From CAVVXN01 sp963772585 (GTDB taxonomy: Bacteria > Planctomycetota > PLA2 > JAEUHO01), in the NCBI GenBank assembly GCA_963772585.1, contig CAVYXV010000002.1, positions 744,001-808,000 on the forward strand: a stretch of DNA of 64,000 nucleotides. The letters are read 5' to 3'. Shown piece by piece: positions 52,751 through 61,362 of this stretch. Every line of letters starts with the position of its first letter. Positions within the stretch are counted from its first letter, which is position 1. A model generated the notes under the pieces. It had not been told where the DNA came from, did no database searches, and saw only the letters and a program-made list of their open reading frames with translations. The translations under genes were made by a program, and so were the position numbers.

Positions 52751-53052
52751 AGCGCGCGACGGGACGGCCCGACGTCGTGGACCGTCGAGGAGCGGCGAGG
52801 CCCTGCGGGTCTCGTTCCCCCTCCATGGGGAGTCCTGGTGCGTCGCTCGGGTTCGAGGTCCAGGCGCGAGGAGGCGTCGACCCCAAGGGGTCGCCGGCGA
52901 CCAGCCACCGAGGCTCCGGGCGCGAGCGGCGTACGACCGATTCACCGGGCCGGATCCCTCTCGCCCGCCGGAGTCGCCTCCTTGGAGCCCTCCCGGCCCC
53001 GGACAGGAGGGCCGCGCGATGCAACGTCAGTCCCTCGTGGGAAGTGCCGGCT
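52751..53052. repeat. Dispersed ~300-bp repeat (inverted copy at 10768-11066)
   Basis: Aligns with the reverse complement of 10768-11066 with few gaps. It contains the shared CCTGGTGCGTCGCTCGGGTT and GCGTACGACCGATTC. It shares no protein frame that stays open in both copies. Confidence 0.85.
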
Positions 53053-53058
53053 GGTGTG

Positions 53059-53200
53059 CCGTGGGTGTGCCGTGCCGGAAGTTCGTATCCATGCGGCCGT
53101 GCGGCGCGCTGGCCTGGGGGCGAACGCCGCTGGGGGACACCCTCAGGGGGTGCCAACGGGCGTCTTGCCTTCCTTGCACACGAACTTGCGACTCAGGACG
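53059..53200. repeat. Dispersed repeat, copy 2 (inverted copy at 6494-6720)
   Basis: Reverse complement matches 6494-6577 and 6662-6717 without the 84-bp insertion seen there. Its edge abuts the ferredoxin stop codon at 53201. Confidence 0.75.
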
Positions 53201-53560
53201 CTACGAGGCGGCCTTGGAGGGCTCGGCGACGTCCCAGCCCTTGCCCTTCTCCTCTTCCTGGATCTCCTCCAGGAGCTTGGCCGTCTCCAGCGGGTCCTTG
53301 CCCTCGGTGATGTTCTCGCCCTGCTCCCAGAGGTCGGCGTTCTTCTGCTCCCACTCGCCGTACTCGGCCGGCAGTTCGTGGTCCGGGTAGATCGCGTTGA
53401 TCGGGCAGGCCGGGACGCAGGCTTCGCAGTCGATGCAGGTGTCGGGATCGATCACCAGCATGTGGGGATCCTGGATCTCGTAGAAACAGGTCACGGGGCA
53501 CTCGACGACGCAATACGTGTAGCGGCAGTCCACGCAACGGCCGGTCACGATGTGGGGCAT
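53201..53560 (-). CDS. fdxA: FdxA-type [3Fe-4S][4Fe-4S] ferredoxin
   Basis: 119 residues from the ATG at 53560. CVDCRYTYCVVECPVTCFYE carries the first cluster motif and CIDCEACVPACPINAIYPDH the second, both complete. The pattern, with the extra Cys in YCVVECPVTC and the acidic C-terminal tail, matches seven-iron ferredoxins of the FdxA group (about 107-115 aa). It carries low-potential electrons in the cytosol. It lies alone; the partner is unknown. Confidence 0.93.
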   Translation of the reverse strand: MPHIVTGRCVDCRYTYCVVECPVTCFYEIQDPHMLVIDPDTCIDCEACVPACPINAIYPDHELPAEYGEWEQKNADLWEQGENITEGKDPLETAKLLEEIQEEEKGKGWDVAEPSKAAS

Positions 53561-53762
53561 GGCAGTTCCTCCCGAAGCGGGGGCGAGGATACGGCAAGAG
53601 GCCGAGGGGGCCCCGGACCTGACGGAGCGCTCGGCGCCCGGCGCGCTGGAGCCGCGACGGCCCGGCCCAGCGGGGTCGCGGACGGCGGGCCGCGACGGCG
53701 CTCCGTCGGTCGGCGGCGACGAGAGCCCTCCGGGCCCGTCGGACCCGGTCCGGACCGCTCCC

Positions 53763-54476
53763 TCAGTTGGTGCGCGGAAGGCCGGCGCTCCAGTTGCGGC
53801 ACGGGTGGACGGTGCGAGGTGCCGGGGGAAGGGGCACCGGGCAGTCGCACGCCTGGCACTCCTTGTTCCTCTGCCATGCCCAGTAGCCCGGGCTGTAGAG
53901 CTCCTTCACCCACTCGACCTTGTACTGGGCGGGCACGCACTCCTGGCGGCACTCGACGACGGGCTCGCGGTACGCGACGGTCTTGTACTCCGGCGGGACA
54001 TCGGTGCAGTACTCGATGCCCTCCTCGTTCACGACCTTGTTGCACCATCGGTAGGAGGGCGCCTCGTAGCAGTACTTCCAGCACTCGTTGCCGCAGGCGC
54101 CGATACCGTCGGGCTTCCACTTGTAGCCGCCCGGCTTGACCTGGACGAGGGCCGACTCGCAGCGCTTGTCGGGCGTACGGCAGGGCTTCGTCTGGCCGGG
54201 GCGGACGCAGACCTCCTGGAAGCGCAGGCGACAGGTCGTCTCCTTCTTCTCGACCATGCGGCGGGGACTCACCTGGACCAGTTGCGGCACCTCCCGGTAG
54301 ACGGGCGGCACCCATACCCGGCAGTACTGCGTGCAGGGCTCGGGGTCGTTGGGGAGGTCCGGCGGCAGCACCGCGCACGATCCGTAGCGCGGGCCGCCGC
54401 TGCTGCAGCCGGCGAAGGCGAGGGCCATGGCGCCCAGCACGAGCAGGACGAGCGTCGTTCGGCGGTCCGCGGTCAT
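53763..54476 (-). CDS. Cysteine-rich lipoprotein of unknown function
   Basis: 237 residues from the ATG at 54476, after GGGAGG. The signal ends in the lipobox LAFAGC. The mature protein has 18 further cysteines, many spaced as CxxxC (CTQYC, CGNECWKYC, CRQEC, CQACDC), and is rich in Tyr, Pro and Val (YREVPQLVQVSP). It must be folded by disulfide formation in the periplasm or at the outer membrane. No family recognised; it lies near no enzyme that would explain it. Confidence 0.72.
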   Translation of the reverse strand: MTADRRTTLVLLVLGAMALAFAGCSSGGPRYGSCAVLPPDLPNDPEPCTQYCRVWVPPVYREVPQLVQVSPRRMVEKKETTCRLRFQEVCVRPGQTKPCRTPDKRCESALVQVKPGGYKWKPDGIGACGNECWKYCYEAPSYRWCNKVVNEEGIEYCTDVPPEYKTVAYREPVVECRQECVPAQYKVEWVKELYSPGYWAWQRNKECQACDCPVPLPPAPRTVHPCRNWSAGLPRTN

Positions 54477-54744
54477 GGCACCTCCCTGGGCGGGCACGGG
54501 ACCGCCGCCGGCCGGCGACGGCTCCCTCCCGAGGAGATTTCGTATCACGTGGCCGCCGTGCGCGGAAGGGTCCCACGCCGCCGCAGGGACGCGGAGTCGC
54601 CCGCCCGGGGCCGGGGGCTGTCACCGCAGGGTCACCCCCCCGGCGGGGCGGTGCCCCGGAAGGCCTCATGGGACGGCCGTGCCGTGCCGATCGGGTCAGG
54701 ACAGCGGTCAGGACGCATCCCGGGCCGACCGACGGATAGGATCG

Positions 54745-55866
54745 ATGGGGCAGAGCATGACGCGGTCCAACCGCCCCCCCGCGCCGACGTCCGAATCGCT
54801 CACCCGCCACGAGGGCGAGCGTCCGATCGAGGTGCACGGGTCGCTGACCCTCGGCGACGTCTTCACGCCGCCCGAGGCCGACATGGTCCGGACGGTCCGG
54901 GACTTCGCCCAGCGCGCGGCCGGGTACACACAGGACCTCGAGCGGGCGCTCGACTGCGGACTCCAGAGTCTGGCCACCCTCGCCCTCGCGCTCGAGAGCT
55001 ATCCGTCGCTCAAGACGCGCCACGTCCTCGGAACGAAGGAGCGCAGCCTCGACACGCTCATGCGGTCGCTGGTGGAGGGCGGGGAGCACGCCCTGGAGTG
55101 GGGTCTTCCGACGAAGGCGATCCTCGCCCGCTCGTACGGCATCGCCAAGGTGCACTTCTTCACGTCGCTCCGCTACGTCGTGGAGGCCTGCGAGGGCGAG
55201 GAGGCGAAGGCGCTCCGCAAGCGGGTGACGGACGCCATCGAGGAAGCCGTCTACACACGCCTCGCCGAGGAGCTGTACGCCTCGTTCATCGGCTCCAAGA
55301 CGATGACCAAGCAGGTCAAGGAGCTGGCGGCCGAGCACGTCATCGACCTGTGGGAAGGCCGCACGCGCCTCGTCACCTCGCGGTTCTGTCCGCTCCTGCG
55401 TTCCGCGTGGTCCGCTCGCCTGCGGGCCCCGCGCGTCTTCGGGACCCTGCGGGGTACGCAGGAACTGGTCCAGCTCCTCTTCGAGGACTGCGACCAGGAG
55501 TTCATCGAGTTCTTCGTTCGCCACGAGCACGGGTCGGAGCCGCGGCAGGCGTTCGAGGAGTTCCTCTTCGATCTTCCCTTCGAGAGCCTGGAGCGCGTGC
55601 GCCGGCGCATGCGCGAGGAGGGGAAGGCCGTCGTGGGGCCGCGCGAGGTGGAGATGTACCTGGGCTTCGGAGAGGGGAAGCTCCGCCCGATCGTCGGCGG
55701 CACGCGTTCCCTCTACGCGTCCTTCCGGAGCCGACGGGTGAAGGCGCAGTACCGGGCGTCCATGGGCGTTCCCGGGCCGAAGCGCACCGCCGAGGCCTAC
55801 GTGCTCGAGGCGCTGCTCCAGCGCGAGCTGGACCGCGAGGAGCCGCTCGGCGGCGACGGCGTCTGA
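54745..55866 (+). CDS. Helical protein of unknown function
   Basis: 373 residues from the ATG at 54745 (12 bases later is a second ATG). No signal, no transmembrane helix. Repeating charged helices: MVRTVRDFAQRAAGYTQDLE, LVEGGEHALEWGLPTKAIL and QAFEEFLFDLPFESLERV. It has no motif that I can name. Its TGA overlaps the ATG of the MBL gene (TGATG), so the two are translationally coupled and probably share a function. Confidence 0.7.
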   Translation: MGQSMTRSNRPPAPTSESLTRHEGERPIEVHGSLTLGDVFTPPEADMVRTVRDFAQRAAGYTQDLERALDCGLQSLATLALALESYPSLKTRHVLGTKERSLDTLMRSLVEGGEHALEWGLPTKAILARSYGIAKVHFFTSLRYVVEACEGEEAKALRKRVTDAIEEAVYTRLAEELYASFIGSKTMTKQVKELAAEHVIDLWEGRTRLVTSRFCPLLRSAWSARLRAPRVFGTLRGTQELVQLLFEDCDQEFIEFFVRHEHGSEPRQAFEEFLFDLPFESLERVRRRMREEGKAVVGPREVEMYLGFGEGKLRPIVGGTRSLYASFRSRRVKAQYRASMGVPGPKRTAEAYVLEALLQRELDREEPLGGDGV

Positions 55867-56798
55867 TGTGCCTCGCCTGCGCCGCCGGGGCGCTCGCGTC
55901 GGCGCCGGGGGCGGTGGAGCCCTTCCCCGAGGGGGCCGTCTCGCTCGACCTGGATCCGGGGCCGGTGCTGGACGGCGGCGTGTGCTGGACGGGCACGGCG
56001 GGACTCCGGCTCGACGTCGGCGCGACGGCGATCGCCCTCGACCCCTTCGTCAGCCGCCCGGGGATCTTCGCGACGCTCTTCCAGCGGCCACGCCCCGACG
56101 AGGCGCGGGTCGCGACGCGGTTCGCCGGGCTCGACGCCGTGTTCGTCGGGCACACGCACCACGACCACGCCATGGACCTCGCCGCGGTCGCGCGGGCGTC
56201 GCCCGGCGCGAAGCTGCACGGGAGCCGGACCACCGTGGAACTCGGACGCCGCCTCGGCGTCGACGAGGGGCGGCTCGTGACGGTGGCCGACGGCGAGCGC
56301 TACGAGGCGGGGCCTTTCGCCGTCGAGGCGATCGCGTCCGCGCACGGGCTCGTGCCCGTGATCCGGTACGTCGACCGGAAGGACCTCGCGCGGCGCGGCC
56401 TCCCGTGGACGCCCTTCCGCTACCCGATGGGGCCGGTCCTCGCGTGGCGGATCGAGGTCGGCGGCCGCGCGTTCCACGTCCAGGGAAGCGCCGGGATCGA
56501 CGACGACGCCCTGGCCCGGCAGCGGCCGGTGGACGTGCTCTTCGCGTGCCTCGCGGCTCGGCGCGGCACGAAGGACTACCTTCTCCGGCTGGGCGAGCGC
56601 CTCCGCCCCCGCGTGCTCGTGCCGATCCACCACGACGACTTCTTCCGACCGATCGAGCGTCCGCCCCGGCTCCTCCCCGGGCTCGACTGGGAGACCTTCC
56701 TCGACGAGGCGGACGCGGTGCGGGAGCGGTTCGGAACGCGGCTCGTCCTCCTGCCCTTCGACCGCCGCATCCCGTTCCGTACGGAGCCTGGCTCCTGA
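55866..56798 (+). CDS. Metallo-beta-lactamase-fold hydrolase
   Basis: 310 residues from the ATG at 55866. The zinc motif is VFVGHTHHDHAMDLAAV (HxHxDH, read HTHHDH), and the second half holds ARRGTKDYLLRLGE and VLVPIHHDDFFRP, which supplies the last His ligands. This is the UlaG/L-ascorbate-6-P-lactonase-like branch of the fold. A signal-like or Ala-rich leader (CLACAAGALASAPGAV) precedes it. Substrate unknown. The stop codon lies inside a dispersed GGAGCCTGGCTCC palindrome. Confidence 0.88.
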   Translation: MCLACAAGALASAPGAVEPFPEGAVSLDLDPGPVLDGGVCWTGTAGLRLDVGATAIALDPFVSRPGIFATLFQRPRPDEARVATRFAGLDAVFVGHTHHDHAMDLAAVARASPGAKLHGSRTTVELGRRLGVDEGRLVTVADGERYEAGPFAVEAIASAHGLVPVIRYVDRKDLARRGLPWTPFRYPMGPVLAWRIEVGGRAFHVQGSAGIDDDALARQRPVDVLFACLAARRGTKDYLLRLGERLRPRVLVPIHHDDFFRPIERPPRLLPGLDWETFLDEADAVRERFGTRLVLLPFDRRIPFRTEPGS

Positions 56799-56829
56799 AC
56801 CGGCTCCCTGCGTGCCGGAGCCCGGCTCC
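56783..56829. repeat. Two GGAGCCxGGCTCC palindromes at the MBL gene stop
   Basis: GGAGCCTGGCTCC at 56783-56795 overlaps the last codons and TGA of the MBL gene; GGAGCCCGGCTCC at 56817-56829 follows. Same family as after pyk. Confidence 0.75.
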
Positions 56830-56871
56830 GATCGAACCCCCTCGGGCTCGGGAGCGCCGCGGCACGGGGGG

Positions 56872-57565
56872 CTACCGGCCCTCCAGCCGGTCGAGGCGTT
56901 CCTCCAACGCCGCGACGCGCTCTTCCAGGCGCTGGAATCGCTCCTCGTCCACGGCCTCGGCCGGGCGCCGGCGTCGGCGTCGGCGGAGCGGCCGCCGCGG
57001 GAGCGGAGGCGGGCGCGGACGCCATCGCCGAACCGGCGTCGGCCTCGACGTCGGGGACGGCCTCGTCGGTCGTCCGTCCCAGGAGGTGGCTCCACCGAGG
57101 CGCGTGCTCCCGCGGGCGGCGCGCCAGCACCTCGACGTACGGGACGGGACGGGACGCGAGGTCCTGAAGGCGCGCCTCGACCGCCGCGGGCGACGCGAAG
57201 GGGTGCATCCGCGAGGCGCGCGTCTTGAGCTCGCCCGGGGCCTGCGGGCCGCGCAAGAGCAGTTCCGCGAGGATGGCCAGATCCGCCTCGGCGATGCCGA
57301 GTTGCTCCTCGGCGGCGTGGGCGTAGCGCACGGTGCGCCCGCCGGCGATGTCCATCTCCCGCACCCAGCCGCGGTCCATGAGCGCGCGCAACGCGCCCTC
57401 CACCTCGTAGGACTCCACGCTCATCTGCGGGTCGCGGTTGTTCTTCTGGTTGCAGCCTGCGACGAGGCCGTTCACGGTGAGCGGGTAGGTGTCGGGCACC
57501 GTCCGCTGCTTCTCGACGAGAACGCCGATGATCCGCTGCTCGAGTCGATCCAGGTCGAGGGGCAT
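56872..57565 (-). CDS. YceH-like (DUF480) protein, with a probable one-base frameshift
   Basis: The ATG at 57565 gives LDRLEQRIIGVLVEKQRTVP and DTYPLTVNGLVAGCNQKNNR, the clear YceH (DUF480) winged-helix signature, through to GRTTDEAVPDVEADAG. In the Ala/Pro-rich linker near 56960-56970 the frame must shift by one base to reach the true ending AEAVDEERFQRLEERVAAL and EERLDRLEGR, a coiled coil ending at 56872. Uncorrected, the frame runs ~300 bp into the convergent MBL gene. The shift sits in GGGCGCCGGCG, so a sequencing indel is likely. Function of YceH is unknown. Confidence 0.8.
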
Positions 57566-57604
57566 GGCGGAATCGTACGATCCCTCGCGGCCTACCGTCG
57601 ACCT

Positions 57605-57853
57605 TCAGCGGGCCTCCCCTCCGTGGGCGCGATCCCGCGCGGTCCGCGCCAGGTCGGCGATGCGCCGACCGGCGACCCGGTCTTCCGCGGTCCGGACGCG
57701 GACCTGCCGGCCCCGTCGCGCCGCCATGGCGGCGGAGACGTCCCGTCGCGCGCCGACCTCCGGCCCCCCGAACGCGGCGAACTCGCGCAGGGGAGATGCG
57801 GTCGGCGCCAGGCGCCGACCGGCGAAGGGTAGGTTCAGGAGCCCGGCTTCCAT
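57605..57853 (-). CDS. Possible small basic protein, doubtful
   Basis: 82 residues from an ATG at 57853. AGRRLAPTASPLREFAAF and VRVRTAEDRVAGRRIADLAR look like an Arg/Ala-rich helix, but no family is recognised and frames of this kind arise by chance at 70% GC. Listed because it is the only candidate between YceH and the IS110 remnant. Confidence 0.25.
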   Translation of the reverse strand: MEAGLLNLPFAGRRLAPTASPLREFAAFGGPEVGARRDVSAAMAARRGRQVRVRTAEDRVAGRRIADLARTARDRAHGGEAR

Positions 57854-58095
57854 GAGAAGGCCAGGCTTGTCAAGTGAGCCGTCCAGGCGGTCGCGTCGCA
57901 CAGGGCCACCCGGTTCCCATGCTTCCATGCGCACTCTGGTGAGCCGGGTGCCGGCCCGGTGCCGGTCGGGGTCCGAGTGAGCCGGGATGCTGCCATCTCC
58001 GTAGCGGCGTCGAAGCGCCCGCCAGGCGGCCGCAGTCATCCAGACTCGGGGTGGTGTGGCGCGGCAACACCACCGCCTGGACCAAGGCCCTTCCC
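57854..58095. other. Non-coding flank of the IS110 remnant
   Basis: 242 bp downstream of the transposase remnant. CACACCACC and GGTGGTGTTGCC at 58050-58075 can pair, and CCGGCCCGGTGCCGG is palindromic. It may include an IS end; I cannot define the boundary. Confidence 0.4.
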
Positions 58096-58978
58096 CTACG
58101 CCGCGTGGCGGTGCTTCTGGGCGTAGTCGGGGTCGTAGACGGCCCCCGTCTTCCAAAGGTGGTGGAGGAGAACGGCGAGCTTGCGAGCGACGGCGATCAC
58201 CGCCTTGCGTTTGGCGATCTTGCCCCCGCGGGCCGCGATGCGCTCGCCGTGGCGCTTGAGATCACAGTCCTTGCCGAAGCGCCCCAGGATGTGCTGGGCG
58301 CACTGCACGAGCAGGGTGCGCAGAACCGCGTCGCCCGCCTTCGTGATGCCGAGTTGCTTGTCGATGTTGCCGGACTGGTCCAGGCGCGGCACCAAGCCGA
58401 GGAACGGCCCCACATCGCGGCTGTGCGCAAACCGGTCGGGGTCCTCGAGGGTCCGGATGTACGTCAGCGAGGTCAGGGGGCCCACGCCGTCGACCTGGCG
58501 CAGGACCGCGGTCTCCGGATACGTCTCCGTCCCCAGCTCGTCGATCTTGCGCTCGTAGTCACGGATCTCGTCGTTGAGGAACTCGATCGTGAGCACCAGC
58601 GGCGTCCGCGCCTCGCGCATCAGCGGGGGGAGCGCTCGGCAGAAGTCGTGGCGGATGGCGCTGGCGTCCTTGCGGGGAAACCGCCCGCCAGCGGACTTCA
58701 CCAAGCCCCGTAGCGTGTTCACCGGCTCCGTGCGCGTTCGCCACCAGGGTCTCGGCGCAGTGGCGCTCCAGGATCCGACTCACCCAGGGAGAGTGGGTCC
58801 CGACCTCCACCACGGCCCGGGCCCCCGTCCGCCCCCGGAAGAAGTCCTCGAACGCCGCCGGGGTCGTCACCAAGCGCCCCCGCCCCCGCTCCTCGCCCGT
58901 GCGCTGGTCCAGGACGCAGAAGGGGGAGCAACGATCGCCCAGGTCCACGCCGATCGTCTCGGTGATGGTCTTGCCCAT
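58096..58978 (-). pseudogene. IS110-family transposase remnant with internal deletion and frame change
   Basis: The ATG at 58978 starts the DEDD/RuvC-like domain: ETIGVDLGDRCSPFCVLDQR and ARAVVEVGTHSPWVSRILE, giving the first Asp and the Glu. After LVANAH the central part of the enzyme, about 80 residues including later catalytic Asp residues, is missing. The second frame starts at 58722 (VNTLRGLVKSAGGRFPRKDA) and continues through the C-terminal IS116/IS110/IS902 domain (LRQVDGVGPLTSLTYIRTL, FLGLVPRLDQSGNIDKQLGI) to 58096. The junction near 58729 also shifts the frame. It is therefore inactive. Ends and guide-RNA region are not resolved. Confidence 0.9.
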
Positions 58979-59066
58979 GCCGGTCTTTCCTTCCCGGGCC
59001 TTCGAGCCCGTTGTCACGTTTGCAGCCCGGTTCACCGCGACGGCGGGACAGGGAAGACCGGCCTTC

Positions 59067-59759
59067 TCAGCCCATCTCCGTACGAAGGCGGGCGACCAGT
59101 TCGCTGAGGGCCATCGCCGTCGCGCCCCAGAGGAAGAGGCCCCCGACGTCGAAGTAGGGCACGAGGATCTCGCGGCGGCCGATGGTCCAGGGCCGCTCGC
59201 GCCTCGCGTCCGGCCGGAGGAGGTCGTCGAGCGAGACGAGGGTGATCCGCTGCACCTCCCGAGGGTCCGGCACGAACGGGCCGGGGTCGGGACCGAGCGC
59301 GACGAAGACGTGGAGGCGGCTGTGGGAGACGGGGATGGCAACGGGCGCAAGCCGCCCCACCACCTCCATCTCCGCGACGTCGAGCCCGATCTCCTCCCTC
59401 GCCTCGCGGCGGGCCGTCGCCAACAGGTCCTCCCCCCGGTGGGGTCGCCCGCCCGGCAGGGAGACCTGGCCGCGGTGCTCGGGAAGGTGCTCCGAGCGGG
59501 TCGTGAGCGGGAGCCGGAGGCGGCCGTCCCGTTCGAAGAGGTAGGCCAGCGCGCCCGCGTCACGAGGGGGTCCCCCTGGAGGGGGGCCGGGACGCGCCCC
59601 GCGCCGGGCCGGCTCCATCGCCCGCTGCGCCTCCCGCCCGTCGAAATCGACGCGGCGGAAGGCCGCCCGCAGTCGGTCGGGCGTCACGGGCCCTCGGGGC
59701 GTCTCGCCGCCATCGTTCACGCACACCCCACTCTCGAGGTTCCGAGGACCGACCTGCAT
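59067..59759 (-). CDS. Nudix hydrolase, coenzyme A pyrophosphatase type
   Basis: 230 residues from the ATG at 59759. The Nudix box GRPHRGEDLLATARREAR with EEIG completes GX5EX7REX2EEXG exactly. EHRGQVSLPGG just before it is the UPF0035 motif that marks the CoA-diphosphatase group (YeaB/NudL). It would cleave CoA to 3',5'-ADP and phosphopantetheine. Longer N-terminus than E. coli NudL (~38 extra residues). Divergent from the aminopeptidase gene, 47 bp apart. Confidence 0.93.
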   Translation of the reverse strand: MQVGPRNLESGVCVNDGGETPRGPVTPDRLRAAFRRVDFDGREAQRAMEPARRGARPGPPPGGPPRDAGALAYLFERDGRLRLPLTTRSEHLPEHRGQVSLPGGRPHRGEDLLATARREAREEIGLDVAEMEVVGRLAPVAIPVSHSRLHVFVALGPDPGPFVPDPREVQRITLVSLDDLLRPDARRERPWTIGRREILVPYFDVGGLFLWGATAMALSELVARLRTEMG

Positions 59760-59806
59760 CCCGAAGGTACCTTCGGCCCTTTCCCCTTGGCGAGGAGTGT
59801 TCCCAC

Positions 59807-61303
59807 GTGGCGGACCTCGGCTTCCCCACCACCCTATCGGGCGCCCTGAAGGGCGCGCATGTCGCCTTCGTGCTGCTTCCCGAAGCGCAGCGCGAGAAGG
59901 GATGGCTCGAAGCCGCGCTCGACGTGCCGTGGCGCCCGCTCCTCGAAAAGGGCCTCGCGGACAAGGAGGCCGGGCCGAACGGGAAGACCTTCACGTTCGT
60001 CAACCCGGGCGAAGGCCCCGACCGCATCGTGGTCACGCTGCTTCCCGACCGCGTGTCGCGCCACAACGCGCCGTCGCGCGCGGACGCCGCGATGGCGGCG
60101 GCCCGCAGCGCCGAGCTCGCGGGACTTCACGCCGCCGTCGTCGCGTGCGTGGAGGCCCCCGAGCACGCGCCGGCGCTCGCCCTCGCCGTAGCGCGCGCCC
60201 TTCCCCTGTTCGACCGCAAGACGAACGGCACCGCGAAGGGCGGCAAGCGGCGGAAGAAGGGGCATCTGGCCTTCCTGGCCCTGGACGAGAACGGCGCGCC
60301 CGTGTCCCTCTCCCGCACGGACAAGGCCGAAATCGAGGCCGCGCGCTGGGCCGCCTCGCTGGTAGACACCCCGACGGCGGACCTGACGACGGCCGACTTC
60401 GAACGCGCCGTCCGCAAGGCCGCCCGCGGCATCGAGCACCTCCGGATCACGACGATCAAGGGCGGCGCCCTCCTCGAGCACGGACTGGGCGGAATCCACG
60501 CCGTCGGGCGCGCCGCCATGGTCGCCCCCCGCATGGTCGTCCTCGAATACCGCCCCCCGAAGGCGAAGCGCACGGTGGCGCTGGTGGGGAAGGGCGTCGT
60601 CTACGACACCGGCGGGCTCTCGCTCAAGCCCTCGGCGGCCATGGCCGGCATGAAGAAGGACATGGGCGGGGCCGCCGCCGTCGCCGGCGCGACCCTGGCG
60701 CTGGCGAGAAGCAAGGCGCCCCACGGAGTCGTGGGCGTCCTCCCGATGGCGGAGAACGCGATCGGCCCCGACTCCTACCGCCCCGACGACATCCTGAAGA
60801 TGCACTCGGGGAAGACGGTCGAGATCAACAACACCGACGCGGAAGGACGGCTGCTCCTCGGCGACGCCGTCTCCTGGGTAGCCCGGAAGAAGAAGCCCGC
60901 GATGGTCGCCGACGCCGCCACGCTGACGGGGGCGCAGCTCGTCTCCACCGGGCTTCGCCACGCGGCGGTCGTCAGCAACCGGGAGGGTCTGGAGCGCCTC
61001 GCCGTCGAGGTCGGCCGCGCCACGGGCGAACTGACGCACCCGCTCCCCTTCGCGCCGGAGTTCTTCCAGGAGGAGTTCCGCTCCAAGTTGGCCGACATGA
61101 AGAACTCGGTCGCGAACCGGATGAACGCGCAGACCTCGTGCGCGGCCCAGTTCGTCTACAGCCACATCCAGGAGCTGGACGTTCCGTGGCTGCACGTCGA
61201 TCTCGCCGGTCCCGCCGCGCGCGATGAACGGGCCACCGGCTTCGGCGTCGCGCTCCTCGCGGAGATCGTGCGCCGCCTCACCCCCGCGGATCTCGAGCAA
61301 TGA
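59807..61303 (+). CDS. pepA: Leucyl aminopeptidase (M17)
   Basis: 498 residues from a GTG at 59807. The C-terminal catalytic domain is complete: GKGVVYDTGGLSLKPSAAM (metal-binding Lys and Asp), MAGMKKDMGGAAAV, NNTDAEGRLLLGDAV (the NTDAEGRL signature) and ADAATLTGAQLVSTG. The N-terminal ~190 residues are the regulatory/hexamer domain, more divergent than usual. Cytosolic zinc/manganese aminopeptidase for peptide turnover. Followed by mgtE at 59 bp. Confidence 0.95.
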   Translation: MADLGFPTTLSGALKGAHVAFVLLPEAQREKGWLEAALDVPWRPLLEKGLADKEAGPNGKTFTFVNPGEGPDRIVVTLLPDRVSRHNAPSRADAAMAAARSAELAGLHAAVVACVEAPEHAPALALAVARALPLFDRKTNGTAKGGKRRKKGHLAFLALDENGAPVSLSRTDKAEIEAARWAASLVDTPTADLTTADFERAVRKAARGIEHLRITTIKGGALLEHGLGGIHAVGRAAMVAPRMVVLEYRPPKAKRTVALVGKGVVYDTGGLSLKPSAAMAGMKKDMGGAAAVAGATLALARSKAPHGVVGVLPMAENAIGPDSYRPDDILKMHSGKTVEINNTDAEGRLLLGDAVSWVARKKKPAMVADAATLTGAQLVSTGLRHAAVVSNREGLERLAVEVGRATGELTHPLPFAPEFFQEEFRSKLADMKNSVANRMNAQTSCAAQFVYSHIQELDVPWLHVDLAGPAARDERATGFGVALLAEIVRRLTPADLEQ

Positions 61304-61362
61304 CAGGACGTGAAGGAATCGAATCCGGGGCTTCGGCCCACTCTTCCAAGTCGTGACACGCC

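Larger units (their letters stand above)
52494..53200. other. Long non-coding block made mostly of dispersed repeats
   Basis: 707 bp between two minus-strand genes. The first ~250 bp are GC-rich and unassigned; 52751-53052 and 53059-53200 belong to two repeat families placed side by side. No gene is visible. Confidence 0.7.

Noticed and set aside
58096..58978. Two separate genes (a small DEDD protein and an IS116-type protein)
   Set aside because: They are the two ends of one IS110 transposase, joined at a deletion.
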